A stretch of 64,000 nt of DNA from the NCBI GenBank assembly GCA_035274845.1, contig DATENU010000019.1, forward strand, positions 62,001 through 126,000. The letters run 5' to 3'. Shown piece by piece: positions 1 through 8,817 of the stretch. Under the pieces are notes generated by a model. It was not told where the DNA came from. It worked only from the letters and a program-made list of their open reading frames with translations, and searched no databases. The position numbers were made by a program, and so were the translations under genes. Source of the DNA: Chthoniobacterales bacterium (lineage in GTDB: Bacteria > Verrucomicrobiota > Verrucomicrobiia > Chthoniobacterales > UBA10450). The first letter of the stretch is position 1, and every line of letters starts with the position of its first letter.

Positions 1-1
1 A

Positions 2-181
2 GATGGCTCGATCAACGGGTATGCGCTCGGGATTGCCGCGCAACAGGCGCACCGGTTTCAGACCGAGAAGCTCATTGCCGGTCTCGAGGCTTGTTTGGAA
101 GCAAACCTGCGCCTGGTCAGCAGCCAGCTCGATCACGAACTGATCCTGACGGAGATTGTGGTCAAGCTATTGGCGTGCTGA
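2..181 (+). CDS. holA: DNA polymerase III delta subunit, 3' end (partial)
   Basis: The last 59 codons of a gene that enters from the left edge, ending in TGA. The visible peptide has an ALGIAAQQAHRFQ stretch and a C-terminal helix of the type KLIAGLEACLEANLRLVSS followed by LDHELILTEIVVKLL. This resembles the alpha-helical C-terminal domain of HolA, where a leucine-rich 'L..LL..D..LK....P...LE..LLKL' pattern closes the clamp-loader subunit. The role would be opening the beta clamp within the clamp loader. Only the tail is visible, so the name rests on pattern rather than on a catalytic motif. Confidence 0.6.
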   Translation, partial: DGSINGYALGIAAQQAHRFQTEKLIAGLEACLEANLRLVSSQLDHELILTEIVVKLLAC

Positions 182-186
182 TTTTT

Positions 187-256
187 GTAGCCGCCGCCCT
201 GTGGGCGGCGATCCGGGGCGTAGCTGCGAAGGCGCTGCCCACAGGGCAGCGGCTGC
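187..256. repeat. Palindromic intergenic element (GTAGCCGC...GGGC family)
   Basis: Left arm 187-206 and right arm 237-256 are inverted copies with two mismatches. Each arm also holds its own small hairpin (GCCGCCC-TGT-GGGCGGC on the left). It lies between two convergent genes, so it may terminate both. Related TGTAGCCGC-type sequences occur at 11475-11500 and 22887-22981. Confidence 0.6.
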
Positions 257-264
257 AGAAACGA

Positions 265-696
265 TTAAGCCTCGCCGATTTGCTTCCGGGCCATGGGGCC
301 GACCCACGGAATATCCCAACGAACGCCGGTGAACGCCTTCACCATCGCGATAATCATGATCACAAGTAGCCCGAGATGGATCAGCGCCGATACGAAAATC
401 CAGAGCGCGCCGAGAACAGCTCCGATGACGGGAAGCGCCCAAAGGATATGTTGGATTACCCAGGAGATGATGTTGAAGAGAAACCAGATGCCGCCAAAGA
501 TGATCGACTGCATCGCGTAGAACCGGACGAACTGGTCGTGTTTTTCGAGAATGTAAAAGACCACCCCGCCGATGAGCGGGATGCAGGCGAGGGCGGCGGC
601 GACGTTTGAGGGAAGTCCCGTAGCGGTCGGAGAAGCGGTTGGGCCCGGAGCAGGATTCGCGGCGGGAGGCGGCGTCGGATCGACTGGATCTGGCAT
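265..696 (-). CDS. DUF4870-type small membrane protein
   Basis: A 143-residue protein. Its proline/alanine-rich N-terminus (about residues 1-30) is followed by three hydrophobic segments: around 33-50 (NVAAALACIPLIGGVVFYI), around 63-85, and around 88-118. The order 'YILEK..QFVRFYAMQSIIFG' after the first segment is typical of the DUF4870/Tic20-like family, where a charged loop precedes 'hsmQs'. The function of this family is not established. It is encoded convergently to the holA tail, with a palindromic repeat between them. Confidence 0.75.
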   Translation of the reverse strand: MPDPVDPTPPPAANPAPGPTASPTATGLPSNVAAALACIPLIGGVVFYILEKHDQFVRFYAMQSIIFGGIWFLFNIISWVIQHILWALPVIGAVLGALWIFVSALIHLGLLVIMIIAMVKAFTGVRWDIPWVGPMARKQIGEA

Positions 697-800
697 TCCT
701 CATTTAGAGGAACGCCGGACCGATTTGTCAAGGCAACTTGGAAACCGCCGGGCGCTTTTCTCTTTCGCCCGATGGAGGTGGCCGGTACGCTTCCGGCATC

Positions 801-1865
801 GTGAATTCGATCAAAGTGCGAGCCGGAGAGCAGGGGTATGACGTCGTCGTCGGCCCGAATCTTCTTGGGCAAGCAGGGGATTTGATCTCTCAAAAACTAC
901 GAGGGCCGGCCTGCGCGATTATTTCGGATGATAAGGTCGCTGGGCTTTTCGCGGAGAAGGTCCGGCAAAGTCTCACCAGCGCCGGGTTCCAGGCCGCATT
1001 GTTTACGGTCCCGCCTGGCGAAGAATCAAAGGCGATGACCGGGGCGGAAGCAATCTGCGGCCGGATGTTGGAAGCCGGGTTGGACCGGACCTCGTTCATC
1101 GTGGCACTCGGCGGCGGAATGGTGGGCGATCTGGCGGGATTCGTGGCCGCGATTTATCACCGCGGAATTCCATGCGTGCAAATACCGACAACGCTCCTTG
1201 CCCAGGTGGATAGCTCCATCGGTGGAAAAACCGCCGTGAATACGATCGCCGGGAAAAACCTGATCGGCGCGTGGCATCAGCCGGCGCTGGTCATTTCCGA
1301 CGTCGATGCGCTGGCGACGTTGCCGCCGCGCGAATTGCGCCAGGGCTTTGCCGAAATCATCAAGCACGCCGTCATTCGCGACGCGGAAATGTTCGCGACG
1401 TTGCCACGATTCGACCGGACGGATTGGGAGCCGCTTATTCGCCGGAATGTCGAAATCAAAGCGGCCATCGTTGCTGCCGACGAACGCGAGACGACCGGCG
1501 AGCGCGCCCTGTTGAATTTCGGTCACACCGTGGGGCATGCCATCGAGCGGGCAGGGGAGTATCGGGATTTCCTTCATGGTGAAGCGATCAGTCTCGGAAT
1601 GGTCGCGGCCTGTGAAATCTCGATGCGGAAAGCAGGGCTGAGCGACGCCGAGCGGGCTCAGGTCGTGAGGACCTTGGAAACGTTCGAGCTGCCGACGCGG
1701 TTGCCCCCCGATTTTCCGAGAAAAAAAATCCTAAGCGCGCTTCGATTCGACAAAAAGTTCGCGGCTGGCCAAATCCGGTTTGTTCTCTTGTCGAGAATTG
1801 GCTCAGCCCACCTGGCCACAAACGTGACCGCGGCCGACATCGAAGCAGCCGTCGCCCTTCTTTGA
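801..1865 (+). CDS. aroB: 3-dehydroquinate synthase
   Basis: Converts DAHP to 3-dehydroquinate, the second step of the shikimate pathway, in the cytoplasm with NAD and a divalent metal. Family motifs in order: GGGMVGDLAGFVAA (NAD/phosphate binding), LAQVDSSIGGKTAVN, QGFAEIIKHAVI and the metal-binding LNFGHTVGHAIE. I chose the GTG at 801, which gives 354 residues beginning VNSIKVRAGEQGYDVVVG and aligns with usual AroB N-termini. The open frame extends back to a TTG at 738, but that adds 21 residues unlike the family. It converges with the amidase gene across a strong hairpin. Confidence 0.95.
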   Translation: MNSIKVRAGEQGYDVVVGPNLLGQAGDLISQKLRGPACAIISDDKVAGLFAEKVRQSLTSAGFQAALFTVPPGEESKAMTGAEAICGRMLEAGLDRTSFIVALGGGMVGDLAGFVAAIYHRGIPCVQIPTTLLAQVDSSIGGKTAVNTIAGKNLIGAWHQPALVISDVDALATLPPRELRQGFAEIIKHAVIRDAEMFATLPRFDRTDWEPLIRRNVEIKAAIVAADERETTGERALLNFGHTVGHAIERAGEYRDFLHGEAISLGMVAACEISMRKAGLSDAERAQVVRTLETFELPTRLPPDFPRKKILSALRFDKKFAAGQIRFVLLSRIGSAHLATNVTAADIEAAVALL

Positions 1866-1875
1866 TCGCGCCTCG

Positions 1876-1904
1876 GATCTTGACGGCTTAAAGCCGTCAA
1901 GATC
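1876..1904. terminator. Bidirectional hairpin terminator between aroB and the amidase gene
   Basis: A perfect 14-bp inverted repeat (GATCTTGACGGCTT, one-base loop, then its complement) lies 10 bases after aroB and 27 bases before the convergent amidase stop. There is no clear T tract on the + side, so this is a stem-loop call rather than a textbook intrinsic terminator. Confidence 0.65.
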
Positions 1905-1931
1905 TGGACGCCTCGCAATTCCCAAAAATCT

Positions 1932-3197
1932 CTATTTGCGCGCGTTTTTGTAATAGTCGACCAGGCCATCCACGACGCCGCCGACGTACTCTCGATAAAT
2001 ACTGATGCGTTCTGTCCCGTTGATCATCCTCGTGCCTTCGTAATCGCCCGCCTGGATTCGCGCGAATCCATCGACGCTGTTCATGACGTAGGGCTCGAAA
2101 TAGACCACCGGACATTGATAAAGCCGCGTCGCGGCGAGATTCCGCGCGTAAACGAATCCGCTGGTGCCGACCTTCGTGACAATGTCCTTGGTGTATTCGT
2201 AGGGCGGCAGTCCGCTCTTCTTCGCCAAGGCAGGCGCGGCGACATCAGCGATCGCCAGTTCCTCGTCGAAGTCTCGGCTGAGCAGGCGTCGCAACATCTC
2301 GAAGCGCACGTCGTCGGATTCGGGCTCGGGCGGCAGATACGATCCGTTGACGAGGAGGTGCAGGTGGTTCTTGTCGGTCAGTGTCGGATTGCGTTCGTCG
2401 CCCCAGGCTTCGGCGTTGAAGTGCAGGCACAACACCACATCGGGGCGCAGTTTCGTGTTTACCCGCCGAGCCCGCTCGCGAATCTCGCTCGTGCGGTAAA
2501 ACAGAATCTCGCTCTGCCATCGGACGCTCTGTTCCCTCAGCGGATCGTCCGGGCGCTGAAAATCTTCCTGCGGATTTTCAATCCCTTCCGCCTTGAGCAC
2601 GGCCAGCGCGGTCGCCTTAAAATCTTTTGGCCGGTAAGGCGTGACCGGCTCCGTTTTGTCGCGGACAAACGAAACCCGGGCGCCGAGAGCACGCAGTTTT
2701 GGCGCGAGCATCTTCGCTACTCGCAAAGTCATTTCGCCTTCTTCCACGGGCGCCGCATCGCCCGACTTGAACCAGCGTTCCTCCATCTTTGCCCACGCGC
2801 CGCCCAGGTGCCCTGGATCGAGGGCGATCTTCACGCCCGAGAGAGGACCGCCCTTCTTCGTTTTGGGCAGGGCATGCGCCGGGCGCCACCAACGAGGAAC
2901 TTTCTCGCTCTTCGCGTCGGGCTCGGCAAAGCGAAGGGTGAACCAGCTCTGGGCATCGCGGTCCATCAGGATGCAAGCCGCGTTTGAATCCACCCGAATG
3001 AATTCCTCGCCGATCCCGTGGGTGCAATAAACCCCGCGGAGCAGGCGCTCGAATTCGTCATGCGTGATGGTCTTCTGGAATTTTTCCAGCGCGCTCCACT
3101 TCGGCGGATCGGCCAGCGGATTGCTGAGGTGATCGGCGGCGTGAACGGAGGCGGTGAGAAGGACAAGAAAAAGAAAGCTGCGGAAGCGAAAGATCAC
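1932..3197 (-). CDS. N-acetylmuramoyl-L-alanine amidase (Amidase_3 type), exported
   Basis: A 421-residue protein with a signal peptide (FRSFLFLVLLTASVHA). A family-specific N-terminal region is followed by an Amidase_3 catalytic domain. Zinc-site residues are visible in order: His in KIALDPGHLGG (about residue 128), Glu in PVEEGEMTLRVAKML, His in VLCLHFNAEAWG, and a catalytic Glu candidate in VVYFEPYVMNS. Such enzymes cut the bond between muramic acid and L-alanine in periplasmic peptidoglycan during division and turnover. It is longer than minimal AmiC-type domains because of an insertion of about 100 residues between the metal ligands. It is divergent from the ymdB-like gene, 38 bases away. 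Confidence 0.85.
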   Translation of the reverse strand: MIFRFRSFLFLVLLTASVHAADHLSNPLADPPKWSALEKFQKTITHDEFERLLRGVYCTHGIGEEFIRVDSNAACILMDRDAQSWFTLRFAEPDAKSEKVPRWWRPAHALPKTKKGGPLSGVKIALDPGHLGGAWAKMEERWFKSGDAAPVEEGEMTLRVAKMLAPKLRALGARVSFVRDKTEPVTPYRPKDFKATALAVLKAEGIENPQEDFQRPDDPLREQSVRWQSEILFYRTSEIRERARRVNTKLRPDVVLCLHFNAEAWGDERNPTLTDKNHLHLLVNGSYLPPEPESDDVRFEMLRRLLSRDFDEELAIADVAAPALAKKSGLPPYEYTKDIVTKVGTSGFVYARNLAATRLYQCPVVYFEPYVMNSVDGFARIQAGDYEGTRMINGTERISIYREYVGGVVDGLVDYYKNARK

Positions 3198-3235
3198 GGT
3201 TTGGATTTCCGGCTTTTCAATACGATGCTCGCCCG

Positions 3236-4063
3236 ATGCTGACGATTCTTTTTCTGGGCGACGTGGTGGGCGAGCCGGGCCGGAACGCCGTCATCGGCCA
3301 GTTGGCGCGCCTGAAGGAATCGTTTGCGGTGGATTTCATTGTCGTGAACGGCGAGAACGCCGCCGGCGGCCGCGGCATCACCCCGAAGATTACCATCGAT
3401 TTGTTGCGGGCGGGCGTCTCGGTTATCACGACGGGCGATCACATCTGGGATCAAAAGGAGATTCTTTCCTTTATCGATACCGAGCCCCGTTTGCTGCGCC
3501 CGGTAAACTATCCACCCGGCGCTCCGGGGAACGGCTCGATCGTGCTCGAGACGGCGAAAGGAAAAGTCGGGGTGATCAGTGTGCAAATGCGGACGTTCAT
3601 GCAGCCAATCCTGGAGAACCCATTTCCCGCCGTCCAGGCAGCGGTTGAGGCCTTGCGCGAGCAGACTCCGGTGATCTTTGTCGATGCTCACGGGGAAACC
3701 ACCAGCGAGAAGATCGCCATTGGCCGTTTTCTGGACGGCAAGGTCTCGGCCGTGATCGGCACCCACACCCATGTCCAGACGGCCGACGAACAAATCTTCC
3801 CGGGCGGGACCGCGTTTCTTTGTGATGCGGGAATGTGCGGTCCGGTGAACTCGATCCTGGGCCGAACCGTCGAGCCGATTGTGAACCGTTTCATTTCCAA
3901 CCTACCGGTGATATTTCCGGTCGCGAAAGGCGATGTCCGCCTTTGCGGCGCGCTCGTGCAAGTGGATGAAATGACTGGACGCGCGCTTTCGATCGCGCGC
4001 GTAAACGAATTGATTTCCGTGACCGCCTCCGAGCCGCCGGGGGAAGCAAAGCCGCCAGATTAA
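3236..4063 (+). CDS. ymdB: YmdB-family metallophosphoesterase
   Basis: 275 residues. The di-metal phosphoesterase fold shows as LFLGDVVGEPGR at the N-terminus, VVNGENAAGG, TTGDHIWD, VDAHGETTSEK and IGTHTHVQTAD, which are the hallmark blocks of the YmdB/TIGR00282 family. Characterised members hydrolyse 2',3'-cyclic nucleotides and affect RNase Y-dependent processes. No rny gene is visible next to it here. The C-terminus overlaps the stop of the convergent acyltransferase gene by four bases. Confidence 0.88.
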   Translation: MLTILFLGDVVGEPGRNAVIGQLARLKESFAVDFIVVNGENAAGGRGITPKITIDLLRAGVSVITTGDHIWDQKEILSFIDTEPRLLRPVNYPPGAPGNGSIVLETAKGKVGVISVQMRTFMQPILENPFPAVQAAVEALREQTPVIFVDAHGETTSEKIAIGRFLDGKVSAVIGTHTHVQTADEQIFPGGTAFLCDAGMCGPVNSILGRTVEPIVNRFISNLPVIFPVAKGDVRLCGALVQVDEMTGRALSIARVNELISVTASEPPGEAKPPD

Positions 4064-5148
4064 TTCGTCAGCACCGGGCCGGAAGGATGCGCGAGTGCGT
4101 TCCGGCCGTACTTCAACCGGAGGAACGGGCGTTCAATCACGAACCAACTGAAGACGGCAAAGAGCGCAATCTCGAAAAAGGCGAGCAGAAAAAAAGTCGC
4201 GACGGTAAGAGAAGGGCCGAACCATTGCACCGTCAGTTGCTGGACGGGCCACGCGTAAAGGTAAAGGCCGTAGGAGAAATCGCCGGGGCGCGACCATTGC
4301 GAGAGAAAGGCGTTCCGCGTGTAGCCGCCATAGAAAAGCAGATACGGCCCAGTTATCATGAGCGCGAGGTCGATCCAGCGTTGAAAGACCAGCAAAGCGA
4401 TCATCGCGGCGATGCACCAGGAAAAGCGGGCCGGAATTCTGTCGCGCCACAAATAGAAGGTCATTCCTCCAAGGAAATAGGCGCCGCAACGGAGCCAGCC
4501 GTAGGCCGGACCGCCAAAGACCACGACCGAGCGCGGCACGGACAAAATGTTGCCGTAAGCAAAAGCTGCGAACGCGATCAGGAAGGCGAGGAAAACCAGC
4601 GTCGTTCCGATTCTCCGGCGGAACAATCCAAACGCGGCCAGAATTGGCACCAGCAGGTAACAGCAGAATTCCCATTTGATGGTCCAAAGCGAGCCGTTGA
4701 AGACCTGCGGGAACGGAATGTCGTGAAAGACTCCGGGTTGCGACGGTTCGTGGAGGATCAGGGCCTGGCCGATCAGCGTTCCGAAATGCAATTGGGCGAA
4801 ATACGCCCTGAGATCGAGGGCCGCGAGCGGTCCAATCACGAGCGCGCCGACCAGGATCACGCCGATGAACCCCGGATAAATTCGGAGAACACGCTTACGC
4901 AAATAATCGAATACTCCGCGCGATCGCAGCCAGCTGTGTGTCACCAGGTAGCCGCTCAACGCGAAAAACCCGGCCAGGGCGAGGGCGCCGAAGGTGAGCG
5001 CGCCGTTCGTTAACCGTGCGATCGGCTCGTCTTTTTCGGTCCCGGTGAGGAGCGCGAAGCTATGGCTGACAACGACCGCGGTCGCGAAAACGAAGCGCAG
5101 GAAATCGAAAGAATTTCGCGGGCTGCCCGCTCGGTCTAGGAAAGTCAT
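4060..5148 (-). CDS. Acyltransferase 3 family membrane protein (OafA/YrhL-like)
   Basis: 362 residues with about ten hydrophobic segments. The N-terminal RNSFDFLRFVFATAVVVSHS carries the conserved Arg-Phe and His of the acyltransferase-3 family, and the segment ALSGYLVTHSWLRSRG follows as expected. These inner-membrane enzymes move acyl groups onto extracytoplasmic sugars such as O-antigen, exopolysaccharide or peptidoglycan. The substrate cannot be told from sequence. No polysaccharide genes lie alongside. It is divergent from no obvious partner and ends against ymdB. Confidence 0.85.
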   Translation of the reverse strand: MTFLDRAGSPRNSFDFLRFVFATAVVVSHSFALLTGTEKDEPIARLTNGALTFGALALAGFFALSGYLVTHSWLRSRGVFDYLRKRVLRIYPGFIGVILVGALVIGPLAALDLRAYFAQLHFGTLIGQALILHEPSQPGVFHDIPFPQVFNGSLWTIKWEFCCYLLVPILAAFGLFRRRIGTTLVFLAFLIAFAAFAYGNILSVPRSVVVFGGPAYGWLRCGAYFLGGMTFYLWRDRIPARFSWCIAAMIALLVFQRWIDLALMITGPYLLFYGGYTRNAFLSQWSRPGDFSYGLYLYAWPVQQLTVQWFGPSLTVATFFLLAFFEIALFAVFSWFVIERPFLRLKYGRNALAHPSGPVLTN

Positions 5149-5241
5149 CGCCGCCTGTGGTGGATCGCGCGCAACAGCTAACAGGCGGGAATGGAACTGA
5201 CCAGCGGCAATTGTTGCCGCGTCGCCGCTACCAACTACTTG

Positions 5242-5817
5242 TTAGGCGCTTTCGCCGCTGCCGTTTTGTTTCTGGAGCTCGGACTGATCGGGATGCGCGG
5301 TGAAACGCCGTTTGCGCCGCGCTGCCGGCAGCGGGGACAAAGTCATGGTGATGTTTCGTCCCGCGATCTTGGGCTCCATCTCGACCTGCGACATGCCGGA
5401 CAGGTCGTCGCGGACCTTTTCCATCAATTGCATTCCAAATTCCTGATGCGCCATTTCGCGGCCGCGGAATTGAAGCTGGACCCGGACCTTGTTCCCCTTG
5501 TCGAGAAACTCTTCGCCGTGGCGGATCTTGGTCAGGTAATCGTGGTCGTCGATGTTTACCCGGAATTTGATTTCCTTGAGCTTGGTTCCCGAAGACCTCT
5601 TGTCCTTCTCCTGCTTCGAGATGTCGTAACGGAATTTTCCGAAGTCGACGATTTTACAAACCGGCGGGTTGGCTGTGGGCGCAACCTCGACCAGATCGAG
5701 ACCGAGGCTCTGAGCTTTGCGCAACGCGTCCGACAGTTTCATGACGCCGAGTTGCTCGCTGGTGGACCCGAGAATGACCCGCACTTCGCGGGCGCGAATC
5801 CGACCGTTTACACGAAT
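5242..5817 (-). CDS. infC: Translation initiation factor IF-3 with AUU start codon
   Basis: A 191-residue IF-3 that binds the 30S subunit and monitors start-codon choice. The N-domain begins IRVNGRIRAREVRVI and contains QLGVMKLSDALRKAQ, followed by the linker and the C-domain (VQLQFRGREMAHQEFG, GRNITMTLSP). No in-frame ATG or GTG gives the family N-terminus. The codon at 5815-5817 is ATT, which yields IRVNGRIRARE; the next canonical start (GTG at 5784) would delete 11 conserved residues. An in-frame TGA lies six codons further up. AUU starts on infC are a known self-regulation device: IF-3 rejects its own start. Confidence 0.92.
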   Translation of the reverse strand: MRVNGRIRAREVRVILGSTSEQLGVMKLSDALRKAQSLGLDLVEVAPTANPPVCKIVDFGKFRYDISKQEKDKRSSGTKLKEIKFRVNIDDHDYLTKIRHGEEFLDKGNKVRVQLQFRGREMAHQEFGMQLMEKVRDDLSGMSQVEMEPKIAGRNITMTLSPLPAARRKRRFTAHPDQSELQKQNGSGESA

Positions 5818-6034
5818 TTGTGGTTGCAGATTAAATCAAAGCTCCGGACCAGCAACCCGGGAAGTGAACCGTGTAGCCGTATTTATTTGCCGCATCCTCC
5901 CCGGAAGCCATCGCTGGCCGCCGGACACCTCTGCCTCACCTCGGCTGCGGAAACCGCGGTGACAGGCGTGCTTTTCGCAAGCCGAGTGGAAGTAGTAAGC
6001 AACATTCGTGCGGTAGCAAGGTGAATCTACTAGC

Positions 6035-6268
6035 TCAGGCTGCGACCAGCGGCTCAAGCCTCACGACGCGTAGCGGAGAGGTCGTGTCGGCACGAAGGGG
6101 AATGTCTTTCGTGGGATCGGCAACCGGTCGACCTACGACCAGCGCAATCCGCGTTAACATGGCCATTTCTGGATGAAGCACATCCAAATATTTGCCATCG
6201 CTCATGTGGACGCGGAAAGGCACGAACGGGACGGCTCTAAGATGGTTTCTAATTTCTTCGGGGTTCAC
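6035..6268 (-). CDS. Small conserved hypothetical protein
   Basis: 77 residues beginning MNPEEIRNHLRAVPFVPFRVHMSDGKY (quoted in part), with the later pattern LHPEMAMLTRIALVVGRP. Short proteins of this build (EIR..L...PF.PF.VH.SDG....V.HP) are frequent in Planctomycetes and Verrucomicrobia and have no assigned function. The 218 bases between it and infC show no further gene; they would form the infC leader. Confidence 0.6.
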   Translation of the reverse strand: MNPEEIRNHLRAVPFVPFRVHMSDGKYLDVLHPEMAMLTRIALVVGRPVADPTKDIPLRADTTSPLRVVRLEPLVAA

Positions 6269-6309
6269 GATTCGAGTTTACTCGTGGCCCCGCGAATTCT
6301 CAATCCAGA

Positions 6310-6969
6310 TCACGCCGGCGGCGGCTCCCCGAAATGCGCCGCGTGGGCCGCATAGCCGTCCAGATCGTCGAGCATCGCATCGATGGTCGACGCGATCGGC
6401 TCCAGCTTCGCGAACCCGGAAAAGATGGCGCGGTCGCCGATCTCGCTATCGACGACGAACGTTGGGCGTTGCGTAACCTGAAGCGCGTGAAACTCCGCCG
6501 TGCTCTGGCGCGCCCGCGCTTCGATCTCCGGCGAACGAGCGCGTTCCAGCAGTTTCGCTTTGTCGAGGCCACCGGCCTTCGCGCCAATCTCCGCCGAAAG
6601 TTCCCAGTCGTTCGTGCGTTGCCCTTCGCGTTCGGTCGCATGAGCGAGCGCCATGCGCACGCGATCGTCGGTCACCCCCAGGTCGCGCGCAGCTTCGGCG
6701 ACGAGATTGGGCGCCAGGCATTCCTGGAGGTCCGGCTCGAACCATCCCGGCTTGAGCATGAAAGGCGAGCGCATCATCATTCCGCTGCGCCGGTAGAACC
6801 ATTCCGCCTGCTCAATCGACTTTGGGAAACCGGACGCATCCATCAACGCAATCTTCCAGTCGAAATCCACTCGGCCCGCGTAACGTTTCTTCAGTTCCTC
6901 CCAGGCCGGTTGCGCCCAAAAACACCAGGAGGAGATGACGTCGAGGTAGATGGTCACTCGTAGTTTCAT
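6310..6969 (-). CDS. DsbA-family thioredoxin-fold protein (FrnE/HCCA-isomerase-like)
   Basis: 219 residues. The N-terminal strand VTIYLDVISSWCFWAQPAW occupies the position of the CxxC active site but holds only one cysteine (SWCFWA). The helical insertion and the cis-proline region TQRPTFVVDSEIG near residue 170 follow the DsbA-like/2-hydroxychromene-2-carboxylate isomerase layout. There is no signal peptide, so it is probably cytoplasmic. The single cysteine argues against a classical dithiol oxidase and for a glutathione-dependent or redox-inactive role, but that is inference. Confidence 0.75.
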   Translation of the reverse strand: MKLRVTIYLDVISSWCFWAQPAWEELKKRYAGRVDFDWKIALMDASGFPKSIEQAEWFYRRSGMMMRSPFMLKPGWFEPDLQECLAPNLVAEAARDLGVTDDRVRMALAHATEREGQRTNDWELSAEIGAKAGGLDKAKLLERARSPEIEARARQSTAEFHALQVTQRPTFVVDSEIGDRAIFSGFAKLEPIASTIDAMLDDLDGYAAHAAHFGEPPPA

Positions 6970-7087
6970 GCTTCACTCATCTACGCCGCCGCAACTTGCT
7001 CGAAAAGTGAATAGTGACTGGTGATCGGTGAATGGTCTGCTATTCACCATTCACACTCGACCGACAAGTTCCAGCGCCGTCGCTTCC

Positions 7088-8644
7088 ATGCTCGATCTCA
7101 ATCACATCCTTCTTTTTGTTTCCTCCATTTCGCCGCTGGTCCTGCTGGGGCAAACCTGGCGGCGTGGTGGTTTATATCGCCCGTGGCGACTGGCCTCGTT
7201 TGCGGTGCTTTTGGTAAACGTCGTTGCCTGGTTGATGAATCCCGAGACGGCGGGATTTGTTGGCGCCGGGGCCTGGGTGGCGTTGCTGGTGCTCCCTGCC
7301 ATCGGATTGCGAAAGGCCGCTGAGCTCGCCAGCCGGCAACGTTTCGGCCCGGCGTCGCGGTTGTCCCGCTCCCTGCGCGTTCTTCACCCCTCTGCCGCCC
7401 TGCGCGAGCAAGCAGAACTGTTTCGAGCGATGACCATCGCCCAACAGGGAGACATTTCGTCCGGGGTCGCTCTCCTCGCGCCGTTGCGGAACAATCAAAC
7501 CAACGTCGGGCGCCAGGCCATCGCTCAATCCTTTCGCCTGCGTGGCGAGTGGGCCAGCATCGTCGAATGGGCGCGCAAGGAATTGGCTCCCGCCGCCCGA
7601 CAGAATGATTTTGCGTTGCTTCCTCTTTATCTCCGCGCCCTCGGTGAGATCGGCGAGCGGGACGAGCTGGTTCTCGAGTTCGCCGCGCTTGTGGCGGCGG
7701 CGAATCCGGTGCAGTTACCGGCCTGGAGTTACCACGCCAGCCTGCGAATGGTGTTGGCCTTTTGCGGACGGATGCCCGCGCTCGCGAAGCAGCGCTCATT
7801 CTCCGGGCTTCCGCAGGATCTTCGAGAATTCTGGCTTGGGACCGCTGAATTAACCGCCGGCGAAATTCCAGCCGGGAACGCGCGCCTCGAGAAGTTGCGA
7901 ATGGCGACAGCCGATCAATTGCTCCGGGCGGAGATCGCGCAACGCATGAACTCCGCAGGCATCATTGCCCCCGCACCGCTCTCCCCGCAGAATCGTGAGT
8001 TGGTCCGCCGCATCGAACAAAGCGAACGGCCCGCGACCAGCGCCTTCGGATCCGGAACCGCTCGGCCGACCATCGCCGTACTTGTCATTATCGCGCTGAA
8101 TATCGCGCTATTTATCGCCGAGCTGGTGATGGGCGGCTCGACCGATCCCTCCACGCTGCATCGCCTCGGCGCGCTGGACCCCTGGTCGGTCCGGTTCCAA
8201 GGCGAATACTGGCGGCTCCTGACCTCCCTCTTTCTCCATTACGGTCCGCTCCATCTCGTCTTCAATCTCGTCGCGCTTTTTATTATTGGGCCGGGATTGG
8301 AACGGACCATCGGCTCGATTCGATTCGCCGTTTACTATTTGTTCTCCGGGCTCGGATCCGGTGCCGGCGTTCTGCTTCTGCATTTTTTCCAATTGATCCG
8401 GCCCGGACCGCTCGTGGGAGCGTCGGGTTGCGTCATGGGCGTGGTCGGGGTTTGGGCCGGCTATCTTTTGCGGAATCGAAACGACCCGATGGCGGGCCGG
8501 CGCCTGAAGAACATTCTCCTGATCGTCGCAGTCCAGACCGCCTTCGATTTCTCGACTCCGCAAGTCAGCATGGCTGCGCATTTGAGCGGGCTGGCGACGG
8601 GAGTGCTCCTGGGACTTCTGGTGGCGCCAAAGCGGGCGCGTTAG
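7088..8644 (+). CDS. Rhomboid-family intramembrane serine protease with long N-terminal domain
   Basis: A 518-residue protein. Two hydrophobic segments at the N-terminus are followed by a soluble region of about 250 residues with a repeat-like helical look (TPR-like possible). The rhomboid domain starts near residue 330: GEYWRLLTSLFLHYGPLHLVFN, the catalytic serine in VGASGCVMG (about residue 445) and the catalytic histidine in MAAHLSGLATG (about residue 497). Rhomboids cut transmembrane substrates within the membrane. I start at ATG 7088 rather than the upstream GTG at 7028, because the hydrophobic N-terminus begins there. A hairpin follows the stop. Confidence 0.85.
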   Translation: MLDLNHILLFVSSISPLVLLGQTWRRGGLYRPWRLASFAVLLVNVVAWLMNPETAGFVGAGAWVALLVLPAIGLRKAAELASRQRFGPASRLSRSLRVLHPSAALREQAELFRAMTIAQQGDISSGVALLAPLRNNQTNVGRQAIAQSFRLRGEWASIVEWARKELAPAARQNDFALLPLYLRALGEIGERDELVLEFAALVAAANPVQLPAWSYHASLRMVLAFCGRMPALAKQRSFSGLPQDLREFWLGTAELTAGEIPAGNARLEKLRMATADQLLRAEIAQRMNSAGIIAPAPLSPQNRELVRRIEQSERPATSAFGSGTARPTIAVLVIIALNIALFIAELVMGGSTDPSTLHRLGALDPWSVRFQGEYWRLLTSLFLHYGPLHLVFNLVALFIIGPGLERTIGSIRFAVYYLFSGLGSGAGVLLLHFFQLIRPGPLVGASGCVMGVVGVWAGYLLRNRNDPMAGRRLKNILLIVAVQTAFDFSTPQVSMAAHLSGLATGVLLGLLVAPKRAR

Positions 8645-8650
8645 CTGGAG

Positions 8651-8670
8651 CCGGCCTGCCTCCAGGCCGG
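8651..8670. terminator. Hairpin after the rhomboid gene
   Basis: CCGGCCTG-CCTC-CAGGCCGG, 8-bp arms with a four-base loop, seven bases past the rhomboid stop. No T tract follows. The surrounding 8645-8747 stretch also has TGGAGCCGG and CCGGCTCCA at its ends, so the hairpin may be part of a larger palindromic repeat. Confidence 0.45.
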
Positions 8671-8817
8671 GGAGAGTGCGCTTCGACCCAAAGCCCCCGG
8701 GGAGAGACAGCTCCGACGCCCACCGGCGCGAAGGCCCACCGGCTCCATGGCCAATGGAATGCTTGATGCTAAAATTCTTTGCTGCCACATTGCGCTCCTT
8801 CCCTGAGGGGCTTCTCC

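Noticed and set aside
5836-6057. 73-codon frame upstream of infC
   Set aside because: No family match and no ribosome-binding site; the stretch is more likely the infC leader.
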